DNA from: Cryptomeria japonica
Taxonomy: Eukaryota > Streptophyta > Pinopsida > Cupressales > Cupressaceae
NCBI RefSeq assembly: GCF_030272615.1
Contig: NC_081408.1
Location: 60,596,114 to 60,660,113, forward strand
DNA length: 64,000 nucleotides
Reading direction: 5' to 3'
The notes beneath the pieces were generated by a model. The model made no database searches and was not told the origin of the DNA. It saw nothing but the letters and a program-made list of their open reading frames with translations. Made by a program: the position numbers and the translations under genes. Within the stretch, counting starts at the first letter, position 1. Every line of letters begins with the position of its first letter. Positions 63,173-64,000 of this stretch are shown here, one piece after another.

Positions 63173-64000
63173 ATGGAAAGTTTGAGACAACAGTTGGAAG
63201 GAGATCTTGAAGATTTTGATGCAGAAAATTTGAAGAATATCAAACTAGAAGATGATCTCAGAAATGCTCAGGAATTTACTAAAGCACTTCAAGAAAACTT
63301 GGTTATGGCACAAAATAAGAGAAAGGAACTTAGTGAGAAAATGCAGAAACAAGCTGATGAAGAAAAAGAAACTCTTAGAGATATTGCAGAGAAATTGAGA
63401 CAAGAGAACACTAACATGAAGAATGAGATGAAAGATTTAGCCATGAGACTATGTAAGGATATTGAAGATAGAAAGAGGGATCAGGAAGATTTGGCCAGAA
63501 GATTTAATGAAAGAGTTTATCTAAGGCTTAGTCATGAAAATGATATGCTTAAGATAGAATTGATTCACATGCAACATGATAAAGAGGAACTTATGATATA
63601 AGTTAGCACTCTGGAAAGTGAATTGGTCACTGCAAATGAATACAAAGACAAATTCAAGAAGAGTTCAAATAAGCTTGATGATATGCTGAAAAGTCAGAAA
63701 CCTGATAGAGAAATAATTGGACTTGGATTTGAACATGGAGAAAGTTTCGGGACTGTAAACAATCATGATCACAGCAAACTGGTAAGGCAACCTAATGCTT
63801 ATAAATTCAATGGGAAATGTTTTAATTGCAACAAATTTGGTCATAGAGCAAATCAATGCAAATTTAGGAATAACCAAAATACAAACTTAACCATCGGTCA
63901 ATGTTCCAAATGCAATAAAAATGGTCATAACTCAGACAATTGCAGAATGAATGTAAAATGCTATGCTTGTGGTAGATTTGGACATTTATCTAATCAATGC
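63173..64000 (+). pseudogene. Element G Gag-like protein with coiled coil and three zinc knuckles
   Basis: A likely start at 63173 (MESLRQQLEGDLEDFDAENL) leads into about 140 residues of Glu/Lys/Leu-rich heptads (LRDIAEKLRQENTNMKNEMK, LAMRLCKDIEDRKRDQEDLA). A TAA at about 63600 interrupts the frame, which continues unchanged after it. Three CCHC knuckles then follow closely: CFNCNKFGHRANQC, CSKCNKNGHNSDNC and CYACGRFGHLSNQC, the last at the window edge. Most copia Gags have one knuckle, so this is unusual. RNA binding and particle assembly are inferred from the domain types. Confidence 0.8.

Larger units (their letters stand above)
62204..64000 (+). mobile_element. Copia-type element G, 5' part, continues beyond the window
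   Basis: The element opens with an 898-bp LTR (62204-63101), an initiator-Met-type primer site and a Gag-like frame. It is inserted into the 5' LTR of F and on the opposite strand to F. No Pol is in the window, so assignment to Ty1/copia rests on LTR similarity to J and K and on the primer site. Confidence 0.85.

Overview
This window is repeat-dominated plant nuclear DNA. I see no convincing host gene, tRNA or rRNA. Almost all recognisable sequence is LTR-retrotransposon material: Ty1/copia polyproteins with initiator-Met-tRNA primer sites, a Tat/Ogre-like Ty3/gypsy polyprotein with two RNase H domains, a chromovirus-type Ty3/gypsy remnant, and very long non-coding LTRs. Nesting several levels deep, with old and heavily stopped reading frames, suggests a large-genome seed plant, possibly a gymnosperm. 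The species cannot be fixed from the sequence. Letters A-K are my own labels.

Layout 1-34 kb. The host element is a Tat/Ogre-like Ty3/gypsy copy (C) on the + strand. It has a protease at about 1.1-1.5 kb, a G-patch at 1.9-2.0 kb, a charged linker to 3.3 kb, then RT, RNase H, a second (archaeal-type) RNase H and integrase from 20.2 to 23.6 kb. A relic encoding a plant mobile domain protein lies antisense at 29.3-31.4 kb. A polypurine tract follows, then a 1.3-kb LTR (32545-33872) with a TATA box. C is split by copia A (3336-20223, minus strand, target duplication TAAAA) and by a gag-protease-only chromovirus B (23555-27228, CAATA). The 3' LTR of A is split by giant solo LTR 1 (4533-13734, TGTAT), which is split in turn by its sister solo LTR 2 (6254-10878, GATAT).

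Layout 34-64 kb. Copia D (34775-41915, TAAAC) is followed by an unidentified coiled-coil coding relic (about 42.85-45.19 kb, minus) and solo LTR E (45199-46335, GAATG). Copia F starts at 46470 and runs to the right edge. F is interrupted by a Tnt1-like copia H (49076-56026), by solo LTR J (56446-58198, ACTTC), and by copia G, which enters F's 5' LTR at 62204 and leaves the window. H carries a 3.9-kb giant solo LTR I (51433-55374, CTACA) in its gag. J carries an inverted, truncated LTR K (57122-57824).

How the parts relate. Every polyprotein is broken. Six protease active-site and Gag zinc-knuckle lesions fit G-to-A transitions, and many stops fit CAG-to-TAG, as expected from deamination of methylated cytosine in silenced DNA. 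The most notable structures are not genes: arrays of short hairpins with matched arm changes just upstream of a TATA-like box in both 4.6-kb LTRs, a G-tract hairpin with covarying arms near the U5 end of several copia LTR families, and the antisense plant-mobile-domain relic carried by the Tat-like element.
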